Source: an uncultured Verrucomicrobiota bacterium (lineage in GTDB: Bacteria; Verrucomicrobiota; Verrucomicrobiia; Limisphaerales; UBA9464). Taken from it: a stretch of 64,000 nt of DNA. The stretch spans positions 62,001 through 126,000 of the forward strand of contig CAIVQH010000016.1 in assembly GCA_903907995.1 (NCBI GenBank), written 5' to 3'. Numbering within the stretch: position 1 is the stretch's first letter; each line of letters begins with the position of its first letter. A program made the translations under genes and the position numbers. Under the pieces are notes generated by a model. It worked only from the letters and a program-made list of their open reading frames with translations. It was not told the origin of the DNA and made no database searches. Below are positions 1-7,615 of this stretch, piece by piece.

Positions 1-2403
1 GTCCACCTCGAATTCCACCGGACTCCCCGGGGACGAATACTTTACGGCGTTGGAGAGCAGGTTTGAGCAGATGTGCCGCAGCAGATCCATATCGCCGTTC
101 TTGACCATGGGCAGCTCACCCAGGGTCAGGCGGATCGGGCAGCGGTGGTCCGTGGCCAGCGTCAGCTCCTGTGTCCAGCGGCGGCAGGCCTCGTCGAGGT
201 CAAACGGGGCGGTGCGGAACTCGAGGCGGCCGGCCTCCATCTTGCCGAACAGCAGCACCTCCTCCATCAGCGAGGCCATGCGCCAGGCATGGCTCTGGAT
301 TGCCCGCAGATGTTCGGTGCGTTCCGCTGCGGAGAGCCGTTCCTGGTAGCGCTCCAGGATTTCGGCGGACGAGTGGATGATGCCGATGGGCGTGCGAAAC
401 TCGTGTGAGACGAGGGAGACGAAAGAGCTCTTCAGCCGGCTCAGCTCCCGCTCGCGGGCCAGCGAGCGCAGCAGTTCCTCCTCCGCCAGCTTGCGCTCGT
501 TGATGCTCAGGGCCAGCGCGAGGATGCACTTCTCGCCGTTCAGCTCGATCAGTTCCGCCGAGATGAGCATGGTGCCCAACGTGCCATCGCGGGCGCGCAA
601 GCCCGATTCGAACGAGTGCACAAACCCCTGCGTCCGCAGGAGGCGGAAAAATTCCGTGCGGTCGGCCAGATTGGGCCAGATACCAAGCTCCGACGTGGTG
701 CGGCCTATCACCTCGGCGCGCGTGTAGCCCGATTCCTTGAGGAAGGACTCGTTGACCTCGATGAGGCGCTCGTCGGCCACCCGCACCAGCGACACGTTGG
801 CCGGGATGGCGCGGAACGCCTTGCTGAAACGTTCCTCCGATTCCCGCAGCCGCTGCGTGCTGGCGCGAAGCTCCGCCTCGGCGCGCTTGCGCTCGATGGC
901 CAGTGCCGTCTGCCCGGCCACGAAGCCGAGCAACCGCTTGTCCTCCTCGCCGTAGGCCGTCTCGTCATGCTGGTCCTGAACCGCCATCACGCCGAAGGTG
1001 CGGCCGTCCACCGTGAGCGGGACGCCGAGCCACACTGCCGCTGGACGGCCGATGGGGAGGCATTCGCCGGTCGCGATCAGCTCCTGCATTTCCTTCTGCG
1101 CCACGAGTATTGGGCGGCCGATGCGGATCACGTACTCGGTCATGCCCCGCGCGGCCCGCCGTGGCGGGGGGGCCGGATCATGGTCATCGCGGTAGTAGGG
1201 GAAGCTGACCGTTTCGGCGACCGGGTCGTAGAGCGCCAGGTAGAAGCTGCGCGCCCGCATCAGCGTGGCGATGATCTCGTGGATGCGCCGGTACAGGCTG
1301 GGCAGATCGGCGACGGCATGGACCGCCTCCGAGATTTCCAGTAGGGCCTTCTGCACGCGCTCGGCGCGCACGCGTTCGGCGATCTCGCGCTTGAGCTGTT
1401 CGTTGGCCCCGACCAGCTCGACCGTGCGCTCGGCGATGCGGCGTTCGAGGTCGGCGTTCAGCTGCTGCAGCTGCCGCTCCGCCCGCGCCCGCACGAGCTT
1501 GTTGGCGCAGATGGAGGCGATCGCCCGAAGAATGACCAGGTGTTCCTCGGTGAAGAAACCCGGTGCCGAATGCTCGGAGTCAATGACTCCCAGGACCTGG
1601 CCTTCGGACACAATGGGCACCGCCATTTCCGAACGTCGTGGCGTGTCGTCAACGATGTAGCGGGCATCCAGCCGCGCGTCGGCCACCAGCTCTGCCGTAC
1701 TGTTGGCGGCGGCAGCCCCTACGATGCCCTGGCCCAGCGGGATTTCGATGGGCGAAAGGATTTCCCGCCCGCGCGGATTTTTTGGCCCGTAGGCGGCCTT
1801 TTGCACCAGAACTCCACGGGCCGCATCCAGCAGGTAGATGACGCAATCCTCGAAGCCGAGCCGGGCGATGCAAAGACGGGTGATGTCCCAGAGGATGTCC
1901 TCTTCGGTGTGGAGCGCGGAAAGGGTGGTGGCGAACTCGTTGATCGTGCGGGTGGCCGCCTCGCTGCGACGCAGCCGTTCCGTCGCGTCCCTTTGGGCCG
2001 TGATGTCGCGGATGTTCACGACCACGCCGTTCACGGATGGATCATGCAGCAGGGCGGTGCCGGTGGCTTCCAGCCAGATCACGCGGCCATCGGGGCGCAA
2101 GGCACGGTAGGCCGGGATATGGATGGGCATGCCCGGATTCTGCAGGCCACGGATATGGGCTTCCCGGATGATGTGCGCATCCTCCGGGTGGACGATCTCC
2201 AAACCGATCCGGCGGAGCGCCTCCTCGGGTGTGAAACCAAACACCCGCTCGGTCGAGGGGCTTCCGTAGAGAAACTTTCCCTCGGCATCGAGGACGATCA
2301 CGACATCCGGCGCGTGCTCGATGAGCGCCCGGAAACGGCTGTCGCCCGCCCCGAAACCAGTATTCGGGTCTCCGCCCGCCGTCGTTGTGGTCGGTTCGTT
2401 CAC
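1..2403 (-). CDS. Multi-sensor histidine kinase, C-terminus beyond window edge
   Basis: A cytoplasmic sensor kinase expected to phosphorylate itself on histidine and pass the phosphate to a response regulator not in view. 801 codons are visible and the ATPase domain runs past position 1. Reading order: PAS at about residues 21-140, GAF 150-305, coiled coil 305-350, second GAF 355-505, second PAS 520-640, dimerisation domain 655-725 with phospho-acceptor H667 in SHEFRTPIG, then the N box SNLLSNAVKYS. No membrane segment is seen, so the signal is probably intracellular. The start is GTG at 2403: AGGA lies five bases upstream, and an in-frame TAG three codons upstream rules out anything earlier. 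Its ligand is unknown. Family call is firm. Confidence 0.9.
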   Translation of the reverse strand, partial: MNEPTTTTAGGDPNTGFGAGDSRFRALIEHAPDVVIVLDAEGKFLYGSPSTERVFGFTPEEALRRIGLEIVHPEDAHIIREAHIRGLQNPGMPIHIPAYRALRPDGRVIWLEATGTALLHDPSVNGVVVNIRDITAQRDATERLRRSEAATRTINEFATTLSALHTEEDILWDITRLCIARLGFEDCVIYLLDAARGVLVQKAAYGPKNPRGREILSPIEIPLGQGIVGAAAANSTAELVADARLDARYIVDDTPRRSEMAVPIVSEGQVLGVIDSEHSAPGFFTEEHLVILRAIASICANKLVRARAERQLQQLNADLERRIAERTVELVGANEQLKREIAERVRAERVQKALLEISEAVHAVADLPSLYRRIHEIIATLMRARSFYLALYDPVAETVSFPYYRDDHDPAPPPRRAARGMTEYVIRIGRPILVAQKEMQELIATGECLPIGRPAAVWLGVPLTVDGRTFGVMAVQDQHDETAYGEEDKRLLGFVAGQTALAIERKRAEAELRASTQRLRESEERFSKAFRAIPANVSLVRVADERLIEVNESFLKESGYTRAEVIGRTTSELGIWPNLADRTEFFRLLRTQGFVHSFESGLRARDGTLGTMLISAELIELNGEKCILALALSINERKLAEEELLRSLARERELSRLKSSFVSLVSHEFRTPIGIIHSSAEILERYQERLSAAERTEHLRAIQSHAWRMASLMEEVLLFGKMEAGRLEFRTAPFDLDEACRRWTQELTLATDHRCPIRLTLGELPMVKNGDMDLLRHICSNLLSNAVKYSSPGSPVEFEVD

Positions 2404-2417
2404 TGCGTCCTAGGTCG

Positions 2418-2433
2418 TAGGAGTAAACTCCTA
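2418..2433. repeat. Short hairpin in the kinase leader
   Basis: TAGGAGT-AA-ACTCCTA forms a perfect 7-bp inverted repeat with a two-base loop, 15 bases upstream of the kinase GTG. It may be a regulator site, an RNA hairpin, or a copy of a dispersed palindrome. Nothing else in 2404-2526 stands out. Confidence 0.4.
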
Positions 2434-2526
2434 GCTGACACCCGCAGAGGCGTCGATACGCCTGTTGCCGTATGGGGCCGGCCCCGGCGGGACGAAGCGG
2501 GGAGGGGCATCCAATTCTGATTGACT

Positions 2527-2553
2527 GATTCACTTTGCAATGCAAAGTGAATC
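2527..2553. promoter_or_regulatory. Operator-like 27-bp palindrome, copy 1
   Basis: Two perfect 13-bp arms (GATTCACTTTGCA and its complement) flank a single central A at 2540. The palindrome ends one base before the ATG at 2555, so a bound protein would block translation initiation or transcription of the gene pair downstream. The core ACTTTGCA-N-TGCAAAGT recurs at 3516-3532, just after the regulator gene. This is the pattern expected for the binding site of the winged-helix regulator encoded at 3169-3477. That link is inference. Confidence 0.75.
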
Positions 2554-2554
2554 C

Positions 2555-3172
2555 ATGAACGAGGCGGCCGCCCAGCAACAGCTCCAGACCATTCGCACTC
2601 TCATGGAACGGGTCGCGCTCTACCGGCGCGCCCTCGCACCGATGATGCTGGCGGCCGGCACGCTGGGGTTGGTCGCGGCGTCCGTCGGGTGGTTTGTCCC
2701 GCTGGAAACGGCCACGGGATTCTTTGCACTCTGGCTGCTCACGGCGGCCGTCGTGATCGTCACCTGCTTCCTGCTCATCCGCCGGCAGGCCATCGTGGAT
2801 GCCGAGCCCTTCTGGACCCCGCCCACCCGGCGGGTCGCCATGGCGGCGTTCCCGGCCGCCTTCGTCGCCGCCATGGTGACGCTCTTCAAAGGGGAATCGG
2901 AGATCTGGATTGCGGGCGGCCTGCTCTGCGTCTGGCTGGTGTGCCACGGCCTCGCCCTGCATGCGGCCGGCTTCTTCATGCCCCGGGGAATCCGCTGGTT
3001 TGGCTGGGGCTTTGTCCTTTTTGGTATCGGACTGGCGGTGGCCATCAAGGTTTTTCCGGTCTATGAGCCGTCGTTTCACAAGGCGCACCTGGTGATGGGC
3101 GTGACCTTCGGTCTGGGGCATCTCGCCTACGGGCTTTATCTGCGCGCAACCGGGAGGGAATCCGCCAAGTGA
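2555..3172 (+). CDS. Polytopic membrane protein of unknown function
   Basis: About 205 residues with roughly six hydrophobic segments, for example near residues 22-42, 48-68, 90-110, 118-138, 145-165 and 175-195. No catalytic motif is recognised. I prefer the ATG at 2555 over an in-frame ATG at 2540, because the latter lies at the centre of the palindrome. The stop overlaps the GTG of the next gene by four bases (GTGA), so the two are very likely co-translated. Small membrane proteins are often paired with this type of winged-helix regulator, and the membrane protein may be the regulated function. Its role is unknown. Confidence 0.75.
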   Translation: MNEAAAQQQLQTIRTLMERVALYRRALAPMMLAAGTLGLVAASVGWFVPLETATGFFALWLLTAAVVIVTCFLLIRRQAIVDAEPFWTPPTRRVAMAAFPAAFVAAMVTLFKGESEIWIAGGLLCVWLVCHGLALHAAGFFMPRGIRWFGWGFVLFGIGLAVAIKVFPVYEPSFHKAHLVMGVTFGLGHLAYGLYLRATGRESAK

Positions 3173-3477
3173 ACCCCGAGCCGTTTCTCCAGCTCGACCG
3201 GGTCATCCACGAAAAGGGACGGCTCGCGCTCATGTCGCTGCTGGCGGCGACCGACGAGCTGTCATTCACCGACCTGCGCGACACCCTGGGCATGTCCGAT
3301 GGCAATCTCATGTCGCACGTTAGGACGCTGCAGGAGGCCGGTTACGTGGCTGTCACCAAATCCTTCCGTGAAAGCCGGCCGCTGACCACCTGCTCGCTGA
3401 CGAAGAGCGGCCGGGCCGCCTTTGTCACCTACATCGGTCTGCTGGAGCAGATCGTCGCGCAAACCAAGCAACGTTGA
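3169..3477 (+). CDS. Winged-helix DNA-binding regulator (HTH_34-like)
   Basis: A 102-residue protein made almost entirely of one winged-helix domain. It contains the recognition-helix region (LSFTDLRDTLGMSDGNLMSHV), a wing around residues 60-75, and a C-terminal helix for dimerisation. This matches the short MarR/ArsR-like family described as winged helix DNA-binding domain (HTH_34). GTG start overlaps the preceding stop by four bases. Palindromes sharing a 17-bp core lie upstream of the operon (2527-2553) and downstream of this gene (3516-3532), which suggests it represses its own operon and perhaps the ispH gene that follows. No metal or redox residues are obvious, so the inducing signal cannot be read. 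Confidence 0.85.
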   Translation: MNPEPFLQLDRVIHEKGRLALMSLLAATDELSFTDLRDTLGMSDGNLMSHVRTLQEAGYVAVTKSFRESRPLTTCSLTKSGRAAFVTYIGLLEQIVAQTKQR

Positions 3478-3515
3478 ACCAAACTTTGAACGCTTCACCA
3501 AACACATGGTCATTA

Positions 3516-3532
3516 ACTTTGCAGTGCAAAGT
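3516..3532. promoter_or_regulatory. Operator-like palindrome, copy 2
   Basis: ACTTTGCA-G-TGCAAAGT, a perfect 8-bp inverted repeat around G3524. It shares all sixteen arm bases with the centre of the 27-bp palindrome at 2527-2553. It lies 39 bases after the regulator stop and about 95 bases before the ispH start, a suitable place to control ispH. Confidence 0.7.
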
Positions 3533-3542
3533 GAGTTAAGTT

Positions 3543-3620
3543 TCGAATCTCGAACTGCGAATCGAAAGCCGCGAACTGCGAGTCCCGAACCGAAAACTGA
3601 AAACTGAAAACCGAAAACTC
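3543..3620. repeat. Degenerate short tandem repeats upstream of ispH
   Basis: The stretch is built from imperfect units: GCGAACTGCGA-like units at the left, then four copies of a CYGAAAACT-like unit (3590-3620) ending five bases before the ispH ATG. Composition is A-rich and unlike the surrounding coding DNA. Related low-complexity tracts occur at 4510-4545, 38981-39066 and inside uvrA at 45671-45702. It leaves no ordinary Shine-Dalgarno site for ispH. Confidence 0.6.
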
Positions 3621-3625
3621 CCTCT

Positions 3626-4504
3626 ATGGACTCATTCCGCATCCTCCGCGCCGAACATCTCGGCATGTGCTTCGGCGTTCGTGACGCCATTGCGCTGGCC
3701 CGTTCCGAGGCCGCCCGCCGTCCGCTGACGGTGCTGGGCGACCTGGTCCACAATGAAACCGTGCTGGCCGAACTCCGTGCCCGGGGCATCCGGCTCGAAC
3801 GCCAGTTGGATGCCGTGAACACGGCGGCAGTGATGATCACCGCCCATGGTGCGAGTGACCGGACCCTGGCCGACGTCCGGGGCAGGGGACATGCGGTGAT
3901 CGAGGCCACCTGCCCGCTGGTGCATCACGCGCACCGTTCGCTCGCCGCTCTGGTACGCGATGGGTGCCATCCGGTGGTGATCGGCCAGCGTGGGCACGTC
4001 GAGGTCCGCGGGCTGACCGAAGATCATCCAGGTTGCGATGTGGTACTGAGCGAGGCCGACATTGCCCAACTCACGCCGCGGGCGCGCTTCGGCTTGGTGG
4101 CGCAGACCACCCAGCCGATTGCGCGCGTGCGCGAACTGGTCGCCTGCCTGCGCCGACATTTTCCGGAGGCGGAGATAGTCTTCCGGGACACCGTCTGCCA
4201 ACCGACCAAGCAGCGTCAGCAGGCCGCCGAAGATCTGGCCCGGCAGTGCGACGTGGTGCTCGTGATTGGCGGTGCGCAGAGCAACAACACCCGCGAACTG
4301 GTCGCCACCTGTCGTCGATGCTGTGAACGGGTGCATCATGTCCAAAGTGCTGCTGATGTCTGTGCCGACTGGTTTCACGACGTGGCCACCGTCGGCCTTA
4401 CCGCCGGCACCTCGACACCCGACAGCGTGATTGACGCTGTGGAGACGGCCTTAAACCGCCTGACCTGCGCATCTTCCGCCGCCTCCTCTCTAATGGCCGC
4501 CTAA
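3626..4504 (+). CDS. ispH: 4-hydroxy-3-methylbut-2-enyl diphosphate reductase (IspH/LytB)
   Basis: Last enzyme of the non-mevalonate isoprenoid pathway: an iron-sulfur protein that reduces HMBPP to IPP and DMAPP in the cytoplasm. The three cluster cysteines are present at C15 (GMCFGV), C96 (EATCPLV) and C191 (DTVCQPT), as are H42, H74, H124 and E126 (GHVEVRG) and the QTT motif. At 292 residues it is slightly short for the family. One oddity: the usual substrate-binding SSN triplet reads SNN (GGAQSNNTREL), a Ser-to-Asn change at a position that contacts substrate phosphate in E. coli IspH. A divergent paralogue is possible but all catalytic residues are kept. The second operator-like palindrome lies upstream. 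Confidence 0.88.
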   Translation: MDSFRILRAEHLGMCFGVRDAIALARSEAARRPLTVLGDLVHNETVLAELRARGIRLERQLDAVNTAAVMITAHGASDRTLADVRGRGHAVIEATCPLVHHAHRSLAALVRDGCHPVVIGQRGHVEVRGLTEDHPGCDVVLSEADIAQLTPRARFGLVAQTTQPIARVRELVACLRRHFPEAEIVFRDTVCQPTKQRQQAAEDLARQCDVVLVIGGAQSNNTRELVATCRRCCERVHHVQSAADVCADWFHDVATVGLTAGTSTPDSVIDAVETALNRLTCASSAASSLMAA

Positions 4505-4553
4505 ACTCGCTCCTGATTTCTGACTCCGGACTCCTGACTCGTGTTTCCCGCTT

Positions 4554-6035
4554 ATGACCTCCAGAAACCGCTGGCTCGTTGTCGTGATTTTCGCCCTTGC
4601 GATGGCCTGGGTTGAAAGCGCAGTCGTGTTTTATCTGCGGACGATGCTGAACCGCATCGATCCCTATCAACCCTACCCCCTGCCGCTGCTCCATGGCTTT
4701 GGGACGGCCGAGCTGGTGCGGGAACTGGCCACGCTGATCATGCTTTCGGCGGTCGGCTGGCTCGCGGGCACCAGTGTGCGAACCCGTTTCTCCTATTTCG
4801 TAATCGCCTTTGGCGTGTGGGACCTGGGCTATTACGCCTTCCTCAAGGTGCTGACCGGCTGGCCGCATTCGTTGCTGGACTGGGACATCCTGTTCCTGCT
4901 GCCGCTTCCGTGGTGGGGACCGGTGCTTGCCCCCGCTTTGATCGCCGTGCTCATGATCCTCTTCGGCACACTTGTGACGCAGACCGGTCCCCGGCGGGTC
5001 CCGGCCTGGCCGCGCCAGACGGTGTGGTGCCTCTCCGCGGCCGGTGCGCTGCTCGCGCTCTATGTCTTCATGGCCGACGCGCTGCGGGTTGCGCCCCAGG
5101 GCGCGAAGGCGTTGCGTCACCTCCTGCCTGAGTCCTTTGACTGGCCGCTGTTCCTGGTGGCCATTGCGCTGATGGCGATACCGGTGGCGGCGCTGGGCCG
5201 GCAATTGTCGGCCATGCAGTCAGCCGCACCGGAACTGGATGTCCGGCTCTGGCTGAACCATTTCGAGCGCAATCGCGAGAACCGTCCTGAGCCGGATTGG
5301 GCCGCGCCTATCAGGGTACGTCCAGATGCGTTGCCGGCAGTCATCCGCTCGCTGGAGCAGTTTCAGTTGGGCGATGGCGGCGGGCCGGCGTCGCTGATTG
5401 CGGTCAATGCGGGCCGGTTTCGCAACCGCACGCCGGAACTGCGCGCCATCGTGAACCATTGGTTCCGGGAGGAAGAGGGGCACGCCCGGCTGCTGGGCTG
5501 TGCCGTGGACCGGCTGGGAGGCCGACGGATCGACTCGCACTGGAGTTTCACCGCGTTCTGCCTGTGCCGGAAGTGGCTCGGCGTGCGCTTCGAGCTCCAG
5601 ATCCTCACGCTGACTGAACTGGTCAGCACGGCCTACTACCGGGTGCTCCAGCGTCACGTCGGTGACGAACCCATCATGGCCATGTGCGGGCTCATCCTGC
5701 GTGATGAAGCCGGCCATGTGGCGTTCCATCGTGACCGGCTGGCGGCCGAAGGCTGCTCGCCGCGTGGCTTGGTCGGGGAATTGTGGCGGACGCAGTTTTG
5801 GGTGTGCGGCCACATCGCGGCGACGGTGCTGTGGATCAGCCACCGCGCCTGCCTCACGGGAATCGGCGGCTCGCGCACGGAATATTATCAGGAAGTCCGC
5901 CGGGAACTGCGGCGCTTTATGGGGGCTCTGGCCGCCGATGCGCGGAAGCGAATCGTACGGTCTGGCCGGGGCGTTTGGCCGCGCGATGGCCGCCGTGACC
6001 TTGTGAATGAACGGAAGCCCATGCCGGCGGTCTGA
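4554..6035 (+). CDS. Membrane domain fused to a ferritin-like diiron domain
   Basis: 493 residues. The N-terminal half (about 1-215) has six or so membrane segments, including the conserved-looking stretch WDILFLLPLPWWGPVLAP. The C-terminal half (about 230-470) is helical and carries two diiron signatures, E307-x-x-H310 (FREEEGHARLL) and E385-x-x-H388 (RDEAGHVAFH), with an intervening helix (LTELVSTAYYRVL) that can give another glutamate ligand. This is the four-helix ferritin-like pattern. Such domains hold a di-iron site for oxidation, hydroxylation or desaturation. The substrate is unknown; a lipid is reasonable given the membrane part. Two membrane-protein genes follow 15 and 18 bases apart, suggesting an operon. 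Confidence 0.7.
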   Translation: MTSRNRWLVVVIFALAMAWVESAVVFYLRTMLNRIDPYQPYPLPLLHGFGTAELVRELATLIMLSAVGWLAGTSVRTRFSYFVIAFGVWDLGYYAFLKVLTGWPHSLLDWDILFLLPLPWWGPVLAPALIAVLMILFGTLVTQTGPRRVPAWPRQTVWCLSAAGALLALYVFMADALRVAPQGAKALRHLLPESFDWPLFLVAIALMAIPVAALGRQLSAMQSAAPELDVRLWLNHFERNRENRPEPDWAAPIRVRPDALPAVIRSLEQFQLGDGGGPASLIAVNAGRFRNRTPELRAIVNHWFREEEGHARLLGCAVDRLGGRRIDSHWSFTAFCLCRKWLGVRFELQILTLTELVSTAYYRVLQRHVGDEPIMAMCGLILRDEAGHVAFHRDRLAAEGCSPRGLVGELWRTQFWVCGHIAATVLWISHRACLTGIGGSRTEYYQEVRRELRRFMGALAADARKRIVRSGRGVWPRDGRRDLVNERKPMPAV

Positions 6036-6050
6036 GATTTCGATTTCCCC

Positions 6051-6788
6051 ATGCCTTCTCCTGCCGAATCCGCGGCCTCGCCTAGGCCCGCCCCCACGCG
6101 ATTTGCTTTGCCTGCGCTGCTAAGGGGCGACGTGGCCGTGCTGCAGGGGTGGTTGCTGCAACGCAGCACGCCACGGCTGATCGGCTGCCTGCTCGCGATC
6201 GTGCTGGGAGCGGGAATCTACGGAGCGTCCATCGGGTGCTGGCGTTCGCCGATGCAGGGCGTGTACACGGCGGCGAAGCTGCCGCTCATCCTGCTGCTGA
6301 CGGCGCTGGGCAACGCCCTGCTCAACGGTTTGCTGGCACCGCTGCTGGGTCTGAACCTCACGCTGCGCCAGACCTCCCTCGCCATCCTGCTCAGCTTTAC
6401 CCTGCTCGCGCTGATTTTGGCGACGTTCAGCCCGCTCGTGTTTTTTGCGGTGTGGAACCTTCCGCCGATGGTTGCTGGGACGGCACGCGGGACCGCCTAT
6501 GCGCTGATCCAGGCATCGCAGGTAGGGGTGATCGCGTTTGCCGGGCTCACGGCGAACGTGCGCCTGCTGCAACTGCTTCGCCAGTTGAGCGGCAGCCAGG
6601 CGGTTGCGTTCCGCGTCCTGTGCGCGTGGCTGGCGGGGAACCTCCTGCTCGGCACCCAGCTTACCTGGATCCTGCGCCCGTTTTTTGGCTCGCCGTCGCT
6701 GGCCGTGGAATTCCTGCGGCCGGATGCCCTGCGGGGCAATTTCTTCGAGGCCCTTGCCTACAGCCTCCGCGTCCTTTTCACCTACTGA
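6051..6788 (+). CDS. Membrane protein, paralogue of the next gene
   Basis: 245 residues with about six membrane segments from residue 40 onward. Near residue 50 it has a YGASIG-type turn followed by an amphipathic stretch and a long hydrophobic run, and the next gene has the same arrangement (YGVVVG, then QLWAAPVKITAGL). The two are therefore tandem paralogues. No enzyme motif is visible. Starts 15 bases after the ferritin-like fusion gene, in the same operon. Function not recognised; a polytopic membrane partner of the fusion protein or a Yip1-like protein are possibilities only. Confidence 0.65.
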   Translation: MPSPAESAASPRPAPTRFALPALLRGDVAVLQGWLLQRSTPRLIGCLLAIVLGAGIYGASIGCWRSPMQGVYTAAKLPLILLLTALGNALLNGLLAPLLGLNLTLRQTSLAILLSFTLLALILATFSPLVFFAVWNLPPMVAGTARGTAYALIQASQVGVIAFAGLTANVRLLQLLRQLSGSQAVAFRVLCAWLAGNLLLGTQLTWILRPFFGSPSLAVEFLRPDALRGNFFEALAYSLRVLFTY

Positions 6789-6806
6789 ACCCCGCCGCTT
6801 GCGCCT

Positions 6807-7574
6807 ATGAATGACTATAGTCCGAGTAATCCGCCGCCCTTGCCAACCGCCGCTGCCACTGCCAGTGGTGGTGTGCTCGAAGCCGAACCCAACGCCGCCG
6901 AACTTGCGCCCATTGGCGGCCTCGGCGGCATGCTCGAAGCCCTGCTGCGCCGTCCGCGCGGGGTGCTGCATCATCTCTCCGGTTCCGAGGCCGCGCGCCT
7001 CATCGGTCTGCTGCTGCTCATCGCGGCTGTCGGGGCGGCGCTTTACGGCGTCGTGGTGGGCACTTTCTCCGGTGGCATTCAGCTATGGGCCGCGCCGGTG
7101 AAGATCACGGCCGGCCTGTTTTTCTGCGGGGCCATCTGCCTGCCCAGTCTCTATGTGTTCGCGTGTCTCACCGGTTCCGTGGCCCGGATCAACGATGTCG
7201 TCGGCATGGTGGCCGGACTCCTCGCCCTGATGACCCTGCTGCTGTTCAGCTTCGCGCCGGTGGCGTGGGTTTTCTCGCAGTCCACCCAGTCCGTCGCGGC
7301 GATGGGCTCGATGCACCTGCTGTTCTGGTTGATTGCCACGTTCTTCGGGGCGCGTTTCCTGTACCGGGGCATGGCCCGGCTGGGAGCCCGGTCGAAAGGC
7401 GCCTTTTACTTCTGGATGATCATTTTTGTGCTCGTGGCGCTCCAGATGACAACCGCGCTGCGCCCGCTTGTCGGCAAGGCCGACACCTTCCTGCCAAAGG
7501 AAAAGATGTTCTTCCTCCAGCACTGGGGTGAGGCGTTTTCGGCGGACAAGCCGACAACTCCCAAGACTGACTGA
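6807..7574 (+). CDS. Membrane protein, paralogue of the preceding gene
   Basis: 255 residues. A soluble N-terminal stretch of about 60 residues rich in Pro, Ala and Gly precedes six or so membrane segments, and the C-terminal tail is hydrophilic (ADKPTTPKTD). It resembles the preceding protein in segment order and spacing, including the YG-x-x-x-G turn. Starts 18 bases after its paralogue. No known function can be assigned from sequence alone. Confidence 0.65.
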   Translation: MNDYSPSNPPPLPTAAATASGGVLEAEPNAAELAPIGGLGGMLEALLRRPRGVLHHLSGSEAARLIGLLLLIAAVGAALYGVVVGTFSGGIQLWAAPVKITAGLFFCGAICLPSLYVFACLTGSVARINDVVGMVAGLLALMTLLLFSFAPVAWVFSQSTQSVAAMGSMHLLFWLIATFFGARFLYRGMARLGARSKGAFYFWMIIFVLVALQMTTALRPLVGKADTFLPKEKMFFLQHWGEAFSADKPTTPKTD

Positions 7575-7615
7575 GCGGGTTGCGAGGCCCGCGAACCCGA
7601 ACTGCTGATGCTCAG

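Noticed and set aside
2042..3121. 359-codon minus-strand open frame opposite the membrane protein and the kinase start
   Set aside because: Antisense to two better-supported genes; very rich in Arg, Gly, His and Pro, as expected for a GC-rich shadow frame.
3543..3620. Possible CRISPR-like array
   Set aside because: Units are short, degenerate and contiguous without spacers, and no cas gene is near.
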